Source: Nocardia harenae NBRC 108248
GTDB taxonomy: Bacteria; Actinomycetota; Actinomycetes; Mycobacteriales; Mycobacteriaceae
NCBI RefSeq assembly: GCF_001612885.1
Contig: NZ_BDBH01000001.1
Location: 186,001-250,000 of the forward strand
Length of the DNA stretch: 64,000 bases
Direction of reading: 5' to 3'
Under the pieces are notes generated by a model, which saw only the letters and a program-made list of their open reading frames with translations, made no database searches and was not told the origin of the DNA. Numbering within the stretch: the stretch's first letter is position 1; every line of letters starts with the position of its first letter. Positions 54,402-63,216 of the stretch are shown piece by piece. Both the position numbers and the translations under genes were made by a program.

Positions 54402-55208
54402 TCAGCCCCCGCAGCAACCGGCAGGGGGCACGGTGCGCATCTCGCGGGTCTGCGCGTTCCGCGCGGCCAGCTCCCCGTCGGGCGGGTAGTCGACGGCGAC
54501 CAGGCTCAGCCCGTGCGCGGGGGCGACGGTGACCGAGCTGGAACGTGCACGCTGCTCGAGCAAACCCCCGACCCACTCCGGCGTCCGCCGCCCCTCCCCC
54601 ACCGCGAGCACCGCCCCCACCAGACTGCGCACCATCGACCAGCAGAAAGCATCGGCGCTGACATGGGCGGTGAGCGCGTACCCCGACTGCTCCCAGTCGT
54701 ACCGCTGCAACTCGCGCACCGTGGTCGCCCCCTCGCGCCGACGGCAGAAGGCCGCGAAATCGTGCAGCCCGAGCAAGGTCCGCGAGGCCGCGCGCATCCC
54801 CTCGATATCGAGCCCCGGCTTGGCGGGCACCACCCCGCGCGCGGCGAGCGGATCGGCCCCGTACGGCGCCGTTGTCAGCCGATAGACATAGTGCCGCCGA
54901 ACAGCGGAGAACCTGGCATCGAACTCCGCGGGAGCAACCCGGGCCGCGGTGACCCGAACGTCCTTGGGCAGGAACCGCGCCAGCCGATGCACCAGCTTCG
55001 GCCCGTCGAACTCCCCCGCCGTGTCGAAGTGCGCGACCTGCCCCTCCGCGTGCACCCCGGCATCGGTCCGCCCCGCGACGGTCAACCGAACAGGTTCCCG
55101 AAAGACCTTGCTCAGCGATTCCTCCAGCACGCCCTGCACGGTCCGCAGCCCCGGCTGCCGCGCCCACCCGGTGAAATCCGTCCCGTCGTAGGAGATATCG
55201 AGCCGCAC
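54402..55208 (-). CDS. truA: tRNA pseudouridine(38-40) synthase TruA
   Basis: This 268-residue enzyme modifies uridines 38-40 of tRNA anticodon arms. [20 protein letters not shown] starts the domain and the catalytic aspartate lies in [18 protein letters not shown] (Asp49). It continues with [21 protein letters not shown]. The GTG at 55208 fits the family start but lacks a strong ribosome binding site. It is the last gene of the ribosomal operon, 58 bases after rplQ. The C-terminus carries an unusual CCGG ending. Confidence 0.95.
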   Translation of the reverse strand: MRLDISYDGTDFTGWARQPGLRTVQGVLEESLSKVFREPVRLTVAGRTDAGVHAEGQVAHFDTAGEFDGPKLVHRLARFLPKDVRVTAARVAPAEFDARFSAVRRHYVYRLTTAPYGADPLAARGVVPAKPGLDIEGMRAASRTLLGLHDFAAFCRRREGATTVRELQRYDWEQSGYALTAHVSADAFCWSMVRSLVGAVLAVGEGRRTPEWVGGLLEQRARSSSVTVAPAHGLSLVAVDYPPDGELAARNAQTREMRTVPPAGCCGG

Positions 55209-55266
55209 GCGAACGAGCCCGCCACCCTCACGGGTGACGGGCTCGACGCCGGAATCCGAACTCAGC

Positions 55267-55779
55267 TCAGGATTCCTTCTTGTCCTCGGCAGCGGCCTCG
55301 GCCTCGGGCGCCTCGGCGGCGGCCTCCTCCGTGGTCTCCTCGGCGGCGGGCGCCTCGGCGACCGGCTCCGCCTTCTTCGAGGCGGCGACGCGCCGCGCAC
55401 GATCCGCCTCGTTGGACACGGTCTGCTCCCGGACCAGCTCGATCACGGCCATGGGGGCATTGTCGCCCTTGCGCGGCAGCGTCTTGATGATGCGGGTGTA
55501 GCCGCCATCGCGACCCTCGAACGACGGGCCGATGGTGGCGAACAGCTCGTGCACGACGGTCTTGTTCCGGATCACCTTGAGCACCTCACGCCGGTCGGCG
55601 AGGGTGCCGCCCTTCGCCTTGGTGACGAGCTTCTCGGCGTACGGGCGCAGCGCCTTGGCCTTGGACTCGGTGGTCGTAATCCGACCGTGCTCGAAGAGCG
55701 CCGTGGCCAGGTTGGCGAAGATCGCCTTCTGGTGCGACGCCGACCCGCCGAAGCGAGCACCCTTCTTGGGCTTGGGCAT
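55267..55779 (-). CDS. rplQ: 50S ribosomal protein L17
   Basis: This is a 170-residue L17. The conserved part (about 1-118) runs [20 protein letters not shown], the helix [20 protein letters not shown] and [19 protein letters not shown]. The last 40 residues form an Ala/Glu-rich acidic tail ([20 protein letters not shown]), as in other actinobacteria. AAGGAGA precedes the ATG. Confidence 0.98.
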   Translation of the reverse strand: MPKPKKGARFGGSASHQKAIFANLATALFEHGRITTTESKAKALRPYAEKLVTKAKGGTLADRREVLKVIRNKTVVHELFATIGPSFEGRDGGYTRIIKTLPRKGDNAPMAVIELVREQTVSNEADRARRVAASKKAEPVAEAPAAEETTEEAAAEAPEAEAAAEDKKES

Positions 55780-55819
55780 TTCACTGTCTCCTTGTTGATG
55801 GCGCCGCGCGCGGGGCCCG

Positions 55820-55866
55820 GCGGCGGTTACGCTCCGCTACCGCCTCTGGGCCTGACGCTCGCGACG
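55820..55866. repeat. Degenerate copy of the 81-bp hairpin repeat core
   Basis: GGCGGTTACGCTCCGCTACC followed by GCCTCTGGGCCTGAC resembles the core of the tandem repeat at 62208-62434 (TGGCTACGCTCCGCTCCC then GCCTCCGGGCTTGAC). It lies in the rpoA-rplQ spacer. Confidence 0.6.
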
Positions 55867-55884
55867 CACGAGAGGCCGCTGGCC

Positions 55885-55900
55885 GGGGGAGGCCTCCCCC
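55885..55900. terminator. Palindrome in the rpoA-rplQ spacer
   Basis: GGGGGAGGCCTCCCCC is a perfect 16-base palindrome eight to twenty-three bases after the rpoA stop (minus strand). It could attenuate read-through into rplQ or stabilise the mRNA end. Confidence 0.5.
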
Positions 55901-55906
55901 GCGGGC

Positions 55907-56965
55907 CTAGAGCTGTTCGGTCTCGGCGTAGTCCTGCTCGCCGCCGTCGGTGTCGCTGAACGTGCCACTGTCGCTCCAGGTCCCGGTGTTCGCGTCGTAC
56001 CCGACCACGGAGGACGGGTCGAACGAGGCGGGGCTGTCCTTCAGCGAGAGGCCGAGCGCGTGCAGCTTGACCTTGACCTCGTCGATGGACTTCTGGCCGA
56101 AGTTGCGGATGTCCAGCAGATCCGACTCGGTGCGGGCGACGAGCTCGCCCACCGTGTGCACACCCTCACGCTTGAGGCAGTTGTAGGAGCGGACGGTGAG
56201 GTCCAGATCCTCGATCGGCAGCCCGAACGAGGCGATGTGATCCGCCTCCGCGGGCGAGGGGCCGATCTCGATGCCCTCGGCCTCCACATTCAGCTCGCGG
56301 GCCAGGCCGAAGAGCTCGACCAGGGTCTTGCCCGCCGAGGCGAGCGCGTCCCGCGCGGTGATGGAGTTCTTGGTCTCCACGTCGAGCACCAGCCGGTCGA
56401 AGTCGGTGCGCTGCTCCACGCGGGTGGCCTCGACCTTGTAGGTCACCTTGAGCACCGGCGAGTAGATCGAATCGACCGGGATCCGGCCGATCTCCGCACC
56501 GGACGCCTTGTTCTGCACGGCGGGCACATAGCCGCGGCCCCGCTCGACGACCAGCTCGATCTCGAGCTTGCCCTTGTCGTTCAGGGTGGCGATGTGCATG
56601 TCCGGGTTGTGCACGACGACGCCGGCCGGGGGCACGATATCGCCCGCCGTCACCGTGCCGGGGCCCTGCTTGCGCACGTACATCGTCACCGGCTCGTCCT
56701 CCTCCGAGGACACGACCAGGCCCTTGAGGTTCAGGATGATGTCGGTGACATCCTCCTTCACCCCCGGCACGGTGGTGAACTCGTGGAGCACGCCGTCGAT
56801 GCGGATGCTCGTGACCGCGGCCCCCGGGATCGAGGACAGCAGGGTGCGGCGCAGCGAGTTGCCGAGGGTGTAGCCGAAGCCCGGCTCGAGCGGTTCGATG
56901 GTGAACCTCGAGCGGTTCTCCGCGACGACCTCTTCGGTCAGCGTCGGACGCTGGGAAATCAGCAT
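55907..56965 (-). CDS. rpoA: DNA-directed RNA polymerase subunit alpha
   Basis: This is a 352-residue alpha subunit. The N-terminal dimerisation domain has [20 protein letters not shown] and [21 protein letters not shown] linker leads to the C-terminal DNA/activator-binding domain (about 250-315, [20 protein letters not shown] and [20 protein letters not shown]). An acidic tail ([18 protein letters not shown]) ends the chain. AGGAGG precedes the ATG. Confidence 0.98.
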   Translation of the reverse strand: MLISQRPTLTEEVVAENRSRFTIEPLEPGFGYTLGNSLRRTLLSSIPGAAVTSIRIDGVLHEFTTVPGVKEDVTDIILNLKGLVVSSEEDEPVTMYVRKQGPGTVTAGDIVPPAGVVVHNPDMHIATLNDKGKLEIELVVERGRGYVPAVQNKASGAEIGRIPVDSIYSPVLKVTYKVEATRVEQRTDFDRLVLDVETKNSITARDALASAGKTLVELFGLARELNVEAEGIEIGPSPAEADHIASFGLPIEDLDLTVRSYNCLKREGVHTVGELVARTESDLLDIRNFGQKSIDEVKVKLHALGLSLKDSPASFDPSSVVGYDANTGTWSDSGTFSDTDGGEQDYAETEQL

Positions 56966-57064
56966 GGGATCATCCTCCTGTGTGGGCGCCCGCTATTTGA
57001 CGCCTCGTGGTGGGGGTGTTGCGCGTGGCCGCCGCGCACGGCGGCCACGCACCAGCAGCGCTGA

Positions 57065-57670
57065 TTACTTCGAGTAGTACTCGACGATCAGCTGTTCCTG
57101 CAGCGGCACATCGATCTGGGCGCGCTCCGGCTCCTGGTGGATCAGGATCCGCAGCCGGCCCGGCAGCACCTGCAGCCAGCCCGGGACGGGCCGGTCGCCG
57201 ACGGTCTCGCGCGCCACCTGGAAGGGCAGCGTCGGCAGCGACTTCTCCTTGACATCGATGATGTCGTACTGGCTCACGCGGTAGCTCGGCACGTCGACCT
57301 TGACGCCGTTGACCAGGAAGTGGCCGTGGCTCACGAGCTGACGGGCCTGCCGCCGGGTGCGGGCGAGGCCGGCGCGGTAGACGACGTTGTCGAGGCGGGT
57401 CTCCAGCAGGCGGAGCAGGTTGTCACCCGTCTTGCCCTTCTGCCGGTTGGCCTCCTCGTAGTAGCGGCGGAACTGCTTCTCCATGACGCCGTAGGAGAAG
57501 CGGGCCTTCTGCTTCTCCTGCAGCTGGAGCAGGTACTCGCTCTCCTTGATCCGCGCCCGGCCGTGCTGGCCCGGCGGGTAGGGGCGACGCTCGAAGGCCT
57601 GGTCGCCGCCGACCAGGTCGACGCGCAGACGACGCGACTTGCGGGTGATGGGTCCGGTATAACGGGCCAT
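57065..57670 (-). CDS. rpsD: 30S ribosomal protein S4
   Basis: This 201-residue S4 has MARYTGPITRKSRRLRVDL at the start and the S4 RNA-binding fold LETRLDNVVYRAGLARTRRQ then ARQLVSHGHFLVNGVKVDVP. There is no zinc-binding cysteine set at the N-terminus, so it is the cysteine-free form. AAGGAAGT precedes the ATG. Confidence 0.98.
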   Translation of the reverse strand: MARYTGPITRKSRRLRVDLVGGDQAFERRPYPPGQHGRARIKESEYLLQLQEKQKARFSYGVMEKQFRRYYEEANRQKGKTGDNLLRLLETRLDNVVYRAGLARTRRQARQLVSHGHFLVNGVKVDVPSYRVSQYDIIDVKEKSLPTLPFQVARETVGDRPVPGWLQVLPGRLRILIHQEPERAQIDVPLQEQLIVEYYSK

Positions 57671-57692
57671 GTCGTTCTACTTCCTTTCCCGC

Positions 57693-58106
57693 TTAGACGC
57701 GACGCCGCTTGGGCGGACGGCAGCCGTTGTGCGGCTGCGGGGTGACATCGGAGATCGTGCCCACTTCCAGGCCGGCGGCCTGCAGTGAACGGATCGCGGT
57801 CTCGCGGCCCGAACCCGGGCCCTTGACGAACACGTCGACCTTCTTGACGCCGTTCTCCTGCGCCTTGCGGGCGGCGTTCTCGGCGGCCAGCTGGGCGGCG
57901 AACGGGGTCGACTTGCGCGAGCCCTTGAACCCGACGTGGCCCGACGACGCCCAGGAGATGACGTTGCCGGAGGGGTCGGTGATCGACACGATCGTGTTGT
58001 TGAACGTGCTCTTGATGTGCGCGTGGCCGTGCGGGACGTTCTTCTTTTCCCTGCGGCGCGACTTCTGGGTCTTCTTCGGGCCCGAGGCCCGGCTCTTCGG
58101 AGGCAT
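57693..58106 (-). CDS. rpsK: 30S ribosomal protein S11
   Basis: This 137-residue S11 has a basic N-terminal arm ([20 protein letters not shown]), then [40 protein letters not shown] and the conserved end [20 protein letters not shown]. The ATG at 58106 matches the family start. Confidence 0.98.
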   Translation of the reverse strand: MPPKSRASGPKKTQKSRRREKKNVPHGHAHIKSTFNNTIVSITDPSGNVISWASSGHVGFKGSRKSTPFAAQLAAENAARKAQENGVKKVDVFVKGPGSGRETAIRSLQAAGLEVGTISDVTPQPHNGCRPPKRRRV

Positions 58107-58137
58107 GCCTGTATCCCTTCGGGAAGAAAGGTTTCCC

Positions 58138-58509
58138 TTACTTCTTCTTGCCGGCGACGGTCTTCTTCGGACCCTTGCGAGTGCGCGCGTTGGTCTTGGT
58201 GCGCTGGCCCCGCACGGGCAGGCCGCGACGATGCCGGATGCCCTGGTAGCAGCCGATCTCGATCTTGCGGCGGATATCGGCCTGCACCTCACGGCGCAGG
58301 TCGCCCTCGACCTTGAGATCCGAGGCCTCGATGTAATCGCGGAGCCGGGTCAGGTCGTCGTCGCTGAGATCCTTCGACCGCAGGTCGGGGCTGACCCCGG
58401 TGGCGGCGAGGATCTCGTGGGAACGGGTACGGCCGATGCCGAAAATGTAGGTCAGCGCGATCTCCATGCGCTTTTCGCGCGGGAGATCGACGCCCATGAG
58501 ACGTGCCAT
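58138..58509 (-). CDS. rpsM: 30S ribosomal protein S13
   Basis: This 123-residue S13 has [20 protein letters not shown], the helix-two-turn-helix region and the tail [27 protein letters not shown] precedes the ATG at 58509. About 186 bases without a gene separate it from rpmJ; I see no structure there that I can name. Confidence 0.98.
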   Translation of the reverse strand: MARLMGVDLPREKRMEIALTYIFGIGRTRSHEILAATGVSPDLRSKDLSDDDLTRLRDYIEASDLKVEGDLRREVQADIRRKIEIGCYQGIRHRRGLPVRGQRTKTNARTRKGPKKTVAGKKK

Positions 58510-58695
58510 CTGGCAGGTTCCTTAATGTTGCGGAGGTCTGCTCCCTGTCCGTCCCCTCGTCTGGGGCACCGGCCTCCGTTCCGGTGGTGAGCGCACACGC
58601 CCGGGTGGATCTCGCGACCCACCCGTTCCCAAGCGTGTGGCTGGCGCTGGGAGTTTCTTCTGTCAAGCCCGATCAGCGACCGGTGCTCGGTGGTG

Positions 58696-58809
58696 TCAGC
58701 CCTGACGCTGCTTGTGCCGCAGGTTCTCGCAGATCACCATGACCCGCCCGTGCCGACGGATCACCTTGCACTTCTCGCAGATCGGCTTGACGCTCGGATT
58801 GACCTTCAC
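58696..58809 (-). CDS. rpmJ: 50S ribosomal protein L36
   Basis: This is a 37-residue L36. It reads [20 protein letters not shown] then [17 protein letters not shown], with the zinc ligands Cys11, Cys14, Cys27 and His32 all present. This is the zinc-binding (C+) form. It starts with GTG and lies between infA and rpsM as in mycobacteria. Confidence 0.97.
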   Translation of the reverse strand: MKVNPSVKPICEKCKVIRRHGRVMVICENLRHKQRQG

Positions 58810-58911
58810 GTCCGTCCAATCTCTTTCTGTGGTCCACGGGGTGTGGACACAACTTTTCCCCAGCCCGACGGCTGGGGAAGCTTTCCTTCGTGCTCGCGCT
58901 GGGCGAGCCCG

Positions 58912-59133
58912 TCACTTGTAGCGGTAAACGATCCGGCCGCGGGACAGGTCGTAGGGCGACAGCTCGACGACCACCCGATCCTCGGGCAGGATGCGGATGT
59001 AGTGCTGCCGCATCTTCCCGCTGATGTGCGCGAGAACCTTGTGCCCGTTCTCGAGCTCGATCCGGAACATCGCATTCGGCAACGGCTCGACAACCCGACC
59101 CTCGACCTCGATGGCCCCGTCTTTTTTCGCCAT
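58912..59133 (-). CDS. infA: Translation initiation factor IF-1
   Basis: This 73-residue S1-fold protein reads [20 protein letters not shown], then [20 protein letters not shown] and [16 protein letters not shown]. It binds the ribosomal A site during initiation. GGAGG lies just before the ATG at 59133. It is the first gene of the leftward ribosomal operon and is divergent from the EspI-like gene. Confidence 0.98.
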
Positions 59134-59406
59134 GTCCTCCGCGATCCCGGTTACGCTCAACCTGGTGTGATTGCTGCTCTGGTCCTACCCGGCGCCCGCA
59201 CCGCACCGTCCGGACACCAGCGAACAATCGAACGTCGAAGACGGATCGAATGTTCCCGGATGAACGCATGCCTGTAGGCGCACCGTTGCTCAAGCTTACC
59301 GAGGGGCCGCCGATCAGGCAAAATCGCCCCTGCCCCGCCGTGCCCGGCCGGTCCCGTAAACTGACCTCGAGTCCAGCGAAATGCTCCAGCACATCGAGGG
59401 GGACAG

Positions 59407-62193
59407 GTGAGCCGCAACGACGACGGCCTCCCCATGCTGCCGCCGTGGCTCTCGGAGAGCGACGTCACACAGGTCGGCTACGAAGCGCCCGTGCAGAACC
59501 TTCCGTCCGAGGACGAGGGGGCGGCGCCGCGGCGATCGCGGTTTCGCAATCGCGCGCCCGAGGGGGAACGGCCGGAAGCCGGGCGGCGGGAGAAGCGGCG
59601 GCGGGGGTGGCGGCGAGGGGATGATGCGCCCGCGCCTGCCTCCGAGTACGCGGAAGCCGGGGGCGGCGAGCCGGAGCGGCCGGGAATCCCGAGCTCCGGG
59701 GTGGCTCCACTCGCGTCGGACGGCGGGAACGGGCGGGCCGATTTCCGGACGCGGCAGGCGGAGGTGGCGCCGGGAGTCGGCGAGCCCGGGTTCGGGCAAC
59801 TGCGAGGCGAGTCCGCGCCGAGCGGGGAGTACGGCTTCGCGCGGCAGGGCGAGTCCGCGCCGAGCGCGGAGTACAGCCAGGCGCGGCAGGGTGAGTTCGT
59901 GCCGAGCGCAGAGTACGGGCAGGCGCGGCAGGGCGAGTCCGCGCCGAGCGGGGAGAACGGTTTCGCACAGCAAGGCGAGTTCGCGCCGGGGGCGCGGCCC
60001 GAGCGTGCCGCGGAGCGGCCGCCGGACGGGGCGGGTGATGGCGCACCCGGGTTCGAGGGGCAGCGCGAATCCATGGCCGCGGAGAGCCGGGGCGACGAGC
60101 GGAGCGGGCTCGGACGGCCCGGGTTCGGCACGGCTGAACCGGAAGACGAGGTGCTGCGGGATCCGCGGACCGGCGCGGCCGCGCCGGAGGAGAGTTCGCG
60201 GCCGACCTTGCCGACCCGGAGTCCCTCGCGGCCGTCGAGCGCGTTCCAGCCGCTCGGGGCGGGGGCGAGCGCTGCGGGTGGGCTGCGGGATACGTCGGGC
60301 GTCCGGGAGCGCCGCAGGGCCCGGCCCGAGCTGCCGCCACCGCCGGAGGCGCCGGAGCGGCTGCCCGCACCGAGCGGTGCCGTCGACGAGGAGCCGGAAG
60401 AAGCCGCGCCGCACCGCGATCTGGCCGGATTCCGCGAGGGGCTCTCGGCGCTGCACCGGGAGGCCGAGCCCGAGCTCGACGACGACGAGCCGCTGGAGCG
60501 CGGGCAGATCGGCACGCCCGACGCGCTTCCGCCGCGCGCACCGGTCGCCCCGGTCACCGGTGGCAGCGTGCCGCCGTGGCAGGGGCCGACCGGCGCGGGG
60601 CGGGGCTACGAGCCGCCGCCGGTGGAGCAGCCGGAGCGCGCTCCCGAACCGCCCGCGCCGGAACCGGATCCGTCCGCCTACCGCTCGGCGCCGAATATCC
60701 CGGTGGCGCCACAGCAGTTCGACGTGCCCGCGGCCGGGCCGCTCTACCCGCCCGCTCCCCCGCACGCGGCGCCGACCGCCTACCCGACGCCGCCGTCCGG
60801 GAACGGCACCGCCGCACCGGCTCCCGCCCCGGCGCCGCCGCCCTACAGCACCGCGCCGACGAACGAGATGCCCTCCCCGTACGGCCCCGGCGCGAATCAG
60901 GAGGCGGCGTACGGCGATCCGAACCAGCGGTACCGCTCGGAGCCGAATCAGCCGGTCGCGAACCAGGTTCCGCCGCAGTACAGCCCAGGCCCGAACCACG
61001 CCCTGCCGAACCAGGTTCCGCCGCAGTACCACTCCGACCCGAACCACCCGATCGCGAACCAGGTTCCGCCGCAATACCGCTCGGAGCCGAACCACCCGGT
61101 CGCCAACCAGGTTCCGCCGCAATACCACGCCGACCCGAACCAGCCGCCGCAGCAGTACGGCCCCGGGCCGAACCAGTATCCGGGAAACCAGGTTCCGCCT
61201 TACGGCCCAGGCCCGAACCAGTTCCAGCAGGTCAGGCAGTTCAACGCCACCCCGCCGAACACCTACAGCTCCACCCCGCCCCCTTCCCTGGACGACGTCC
61301 CCATGCGGCGCGCCAAGAAATCACCGGGCAGCGGCTGGCGCAAGGCCGTGCACCACGTCTCCGGCGGCGCCATCAACCCGGGCATGTCGGCCGAGGAGCG
61401 CCGCCTGCAGGAGCTGGTGGCCCGGATCAGGCAGCCGGTCCGCGGTGACTACCGGATCGCGGTGCTCTCGCTCAAGGGCGGCGTCGGCAAGACCACCACC
61501 ACCATGGGGCTCGGCTCGATCTTCGCCTCGATCCGCGGCGACCGGGTGATCGCGGTGGACGCCAACCCGGATTTCGGCACGCTCTCCCAGCGGGTCCCGC
61601 TGCAGACCCGCTCGACCGTGCGCGACCTGCTGCTCGACCCGGCGATCCAGCGCTACTCGGATGTCCGCAGGCACACCTCGCAGAGCACCTCGCGGCTCGA
61701 AGTGCTGGCGAGCGAGCGCGATCCGGCCGCCTCGGAGGCATTCAGCGACGAGGAGTACCGCGCGGTCGCGCGCATCCTGCAGCGCTTCTACAACATCATC
61801 CTGACCGACTGCGGCACCGGGCTCATGCACTCGGCCATGACCGGCGTGCTCGACACCGCGCACTCGCTGGTGCTGATCTCCTCGGCCGCCATCGACGGCG
61901 CGCGCAGCGCGGCGGCCACCCTGGACTGGCTCTCCCTGCACGGCCACGACCACCTGGTGCGCAATGCGGTGGTGGTGATCAACCTGCCGCGCGAGGGGTC
62001 GCCGACGGTGGGAGTGCAGCACCTGCGCGAGTACTTCCTGTCGCGCTGCCGCGCGGTGCACATCATCCCCTACGACAACCACCTCTCCGAGGGCGCGGAG
62101 ATCGACCTGCACCGGCTGCACAAGAACACCAAGCGCGCCTACGTGGAGCTCGCGGCGACGGTGGCCGACGAGTTCGCGGTCTTCCGCGGCTGA
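59407..62193 (+). CDS. EspI-like MinD/ParA-family ATPase with repetitive N-terminus
   Basis: This 928-residue protein has a C-terminal ATPase domain (about 670-925) with the deviant Walker A LSLKGGVGKTTTTMGL, AVDANPDFGTLSQ, ILTDCGTGLMHSAM and INLPREGSPTVGV, as in EspI (Rv3876) and other ESX-linked MinD-like proteins. The N-terminal two thirds is disordered and has two repeat sets. About five units of ARQGESAPSAEYG type lie near 135-200. Four or five units of NQVPPQYxxxPNHPxA type lie near 515-600. The GTG at 59407 follows GGGGACAG. It lies about 8 kb from the ESX core genes. A link to secretion is inferred from family membership. Confidence 0.85.
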   Translation: MSRNDDGLPMLPPWLSESDVTQVGYEAPVQNLPSEDEGAAPRRSRFRNRAPEGERPEAGRREKRRRGWRRGDDAPAPASEYAEAGGGEPERPGIPSSGVAPLASDGGNGRADFRTRQAEVAPGVGEPGFGQLRGESAPSGEYGFARQGESAPSAEYSQARQGEFVPSAEYGQARQGESAPSGENGFAQQGEFAPGARPERAAERPPDGAGDGAPGFEGQRESMAAESRGDERSGLGRPGFGTAEPEDEVLRDPRTGAAAPEESSRPTLPTRSPSRPSSAFQPLGAGASAAGGLRDTSGVRERRRARPELPPPPEAPERLPAPSGAVDEEPEEAAPHRDLAGFREGLSALHREAEPELDDDEPLERGQIGTPDALPPRAPVAPVTGGSVPPWQGPTGAGRGYEPPPVEQPERAPEPPAPEPDPSAYRSAPNIPVAPQQFDVPAAGPLYPPAPPHAAPTAYPTPPSGNGTAAPAPAPAPPPYSTAPTNEMPSPYGPGANQEAAYGDPNQRYRSEPNQPVANQVPPQYSPGPNHALPNQVPPQYHSDPNHPIANQVPPQYRSEPNHPVANQVPPQYHADPNQPPQQYGPGPNQYPGNQVPPYGPGPNQFQQVRQFNATPPNTYSSTPPPSLDDVPMRRAKKSPGSGWRKAVHHVSGGAINPGMSAEERRLQELVARIRQPVRGDYRIAVLSLKGGVGKTTTTMGLGSIFASIRGDRVIAVDANPDFGTLSQRVPLQTRSTVRDLLLDPAIQRYSDVRRHTSQSTSRLEVLASERDPAASEAFSDEEYRAVARILQRFYNIILTDCGTGLMHSAMTGVLDTAHSLVLISSAAIDGARSAAATLDWLSLHGHDHLVRNAVVVINLPREGSPTVGVQHLREYFLSRCRAVHIIPYDNHLSEGAEIDLHRLHKNTKRAYVELAATVADEFAVFRG

Positions 62194-62207
62194 GGCGATC
62201 GACATCG

Positions 62208-62434
62208 GGCATGGGCGAGAGCCCTCCGTGGCTACGCTCCGCTCCCGCCTCCGGGCTTGACTCGCCCATGCCTGAGGCGATCGGTATCGGCATGGGCGAG
62301 AGCCCTCCGTGGCTACGCTCCGCTCCCGCCTCCGGGCTTGACTCGCCCATGCCTGAGGCGATCGGTATCGGCATGGGCGAGAGCCCTCCGTGGCTACGCT
62401 CCGCTCCCGCCTCCGGGCTTGACTCGCCCATGCC
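62208..62434. repeat. Three tandem 81-bp hairpin-forming repeats
   Basis: A unit of 81 bases recurs with starts at about 62211, 62292 and 62373. Each is bounded by GGCATGGGCGAG and its complement CTCGCCCATGCC, enclosing the core TGGCTACGCTCCGCTCCC and GCCTCCGGGCTTGAC, so each unit folds into one long hairpin. The copies are nearly identical; the first flank differs slightly. They fill the space between the convergent EspI-like and DUF4254 genes. Open frames through them are incidental. Confidence 0.92.
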
Positions 62435-62440
62435 GGGGAG

Positions 62441-62971
62441 TCACCACTCCGGCAGCCTGCGCCTGCCCTCGAGCACTTCGCGCACCAGGTCGTCGTAGCC
62501 GTCGGCCAGCTCGGCCAGGTGGTGCCACGCGCTGTGCAGCCGGTCGTCGTCGGCGTCCAGGGTCATCAGGGCGCGGTGCGCGCGCACCGAGGACTCGGCG
62601 AGGCGGTCGATCACCGCGCCGATGGTCTCGGTGTGCAGGGTGGCGCCGAGCCGGTGCTCCGGCACGCTGCGCGCCACCCAGTCATCGATCGCCATCACCA
62701 GTTCGCCTCTGCGCCGATCGATCTCGAGCACCGCCGCAGGCGCGATCGGCGACTCCGGGCCGCCGGGGCCGACGCGCCGCTCGTGCAGCACCGCCAGATC
62801 GCGGGCGAACCAGAGCAGCGGTCCGCCCACCACCCGATGCCCGCGCAGCGCACGGAGAAGCCGATCGGAAAAAGGTAGCTGCCCCGTTTCCGGGGCCCGA
62901 TCCCCCGGCTCGGCGCCTCGAGCCGCACCGGGAAAGGTCGTCAAGACCGTAGAACTATCCGAACCTGCCAC
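62441..62971 (-). CDS. DUF4254 domain-containing protein
   Basis: This 176-residue protein has an N-terminal Arg/Leu segment (LPFSDRLLRALRGHRVVGGP) and then LHERRVGPGGPES and AVLEIDRRRGELVMAIDDWV. LHTETIGAVIDRLAESSVRA and SAWHHLAELADGYDDLVREV follow, the wording of the Nocardia DUF4254 family. The function is unknown. No signal peptide. A good promoter (TTGACA-N16-TAGTGT) lies upstream on its strand. Confidence 0.83.
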   Translation of the reverse strand: MAGSDSSTVLTTFPGAARGAEPGDRAPETGQLPFSDRLLRALRGHRVVGGPLLWFARDLAVLHERRVGPGGPESPIAPAAVLEIDRRRGELVMAIDDWVARSVPEHRLGATLHTETIGAVIDRLAESSVRAHRALMTLDADDDRLHSAWHHLAELADGYDDLVREVLEGRRRLPEW

Positions 62972-63027
62972 GTTGCCTCGCAGTCATCGCCGCACAACAC
63001 CGGATCAGAGCGTTCAGAACGTTCATT

Positions 63028-63055
63028 ACACTAAACCTCAGAAAGTCCATGTCAA
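63028..63055 (-). promoter_or_regulatory. Candidate SigA-type promoter for the DUF4254 gene
   Basis: On the minus strand a perfect -35 TTGACA (63055-63050), a 16-base spacer and TAGTGT (63033-63028) lie 57 or more bases upstream of the ATG at 62971. The surrounding sequence is notably less G+C-rich. Confidence 0.5.
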
Positions 63056-63216
63056 GCGATTCCCCGCCCGCGACCGGAGCCCGATTCCAAAGCGTTACCT
63101 CGCGGCGGCTCGGCCGAATTTCCTTGTCGGCCGATGGTTTTACTCGTCGGACCGATGGGTATGCGTTGCCATCGGAAGCGTGTAACTGCACTGTTGCCGA
63201 GCACCGAGGGAGCCCG

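Noticed and set aside
62208..62434. Possible CRISPR array
   Set aside because: The repeats are adjacent with no unique spacers, only three in number, and no cas gene is near.
62211..62498. Open frames through the 81-bp repeats giving a 27-residue peptide repeat
   Set aside because: The period of 81 is a multiple of three, so any frame stays open. There is no ribosome binding site, and the hairpin symmetry explains the sequence better than coding.
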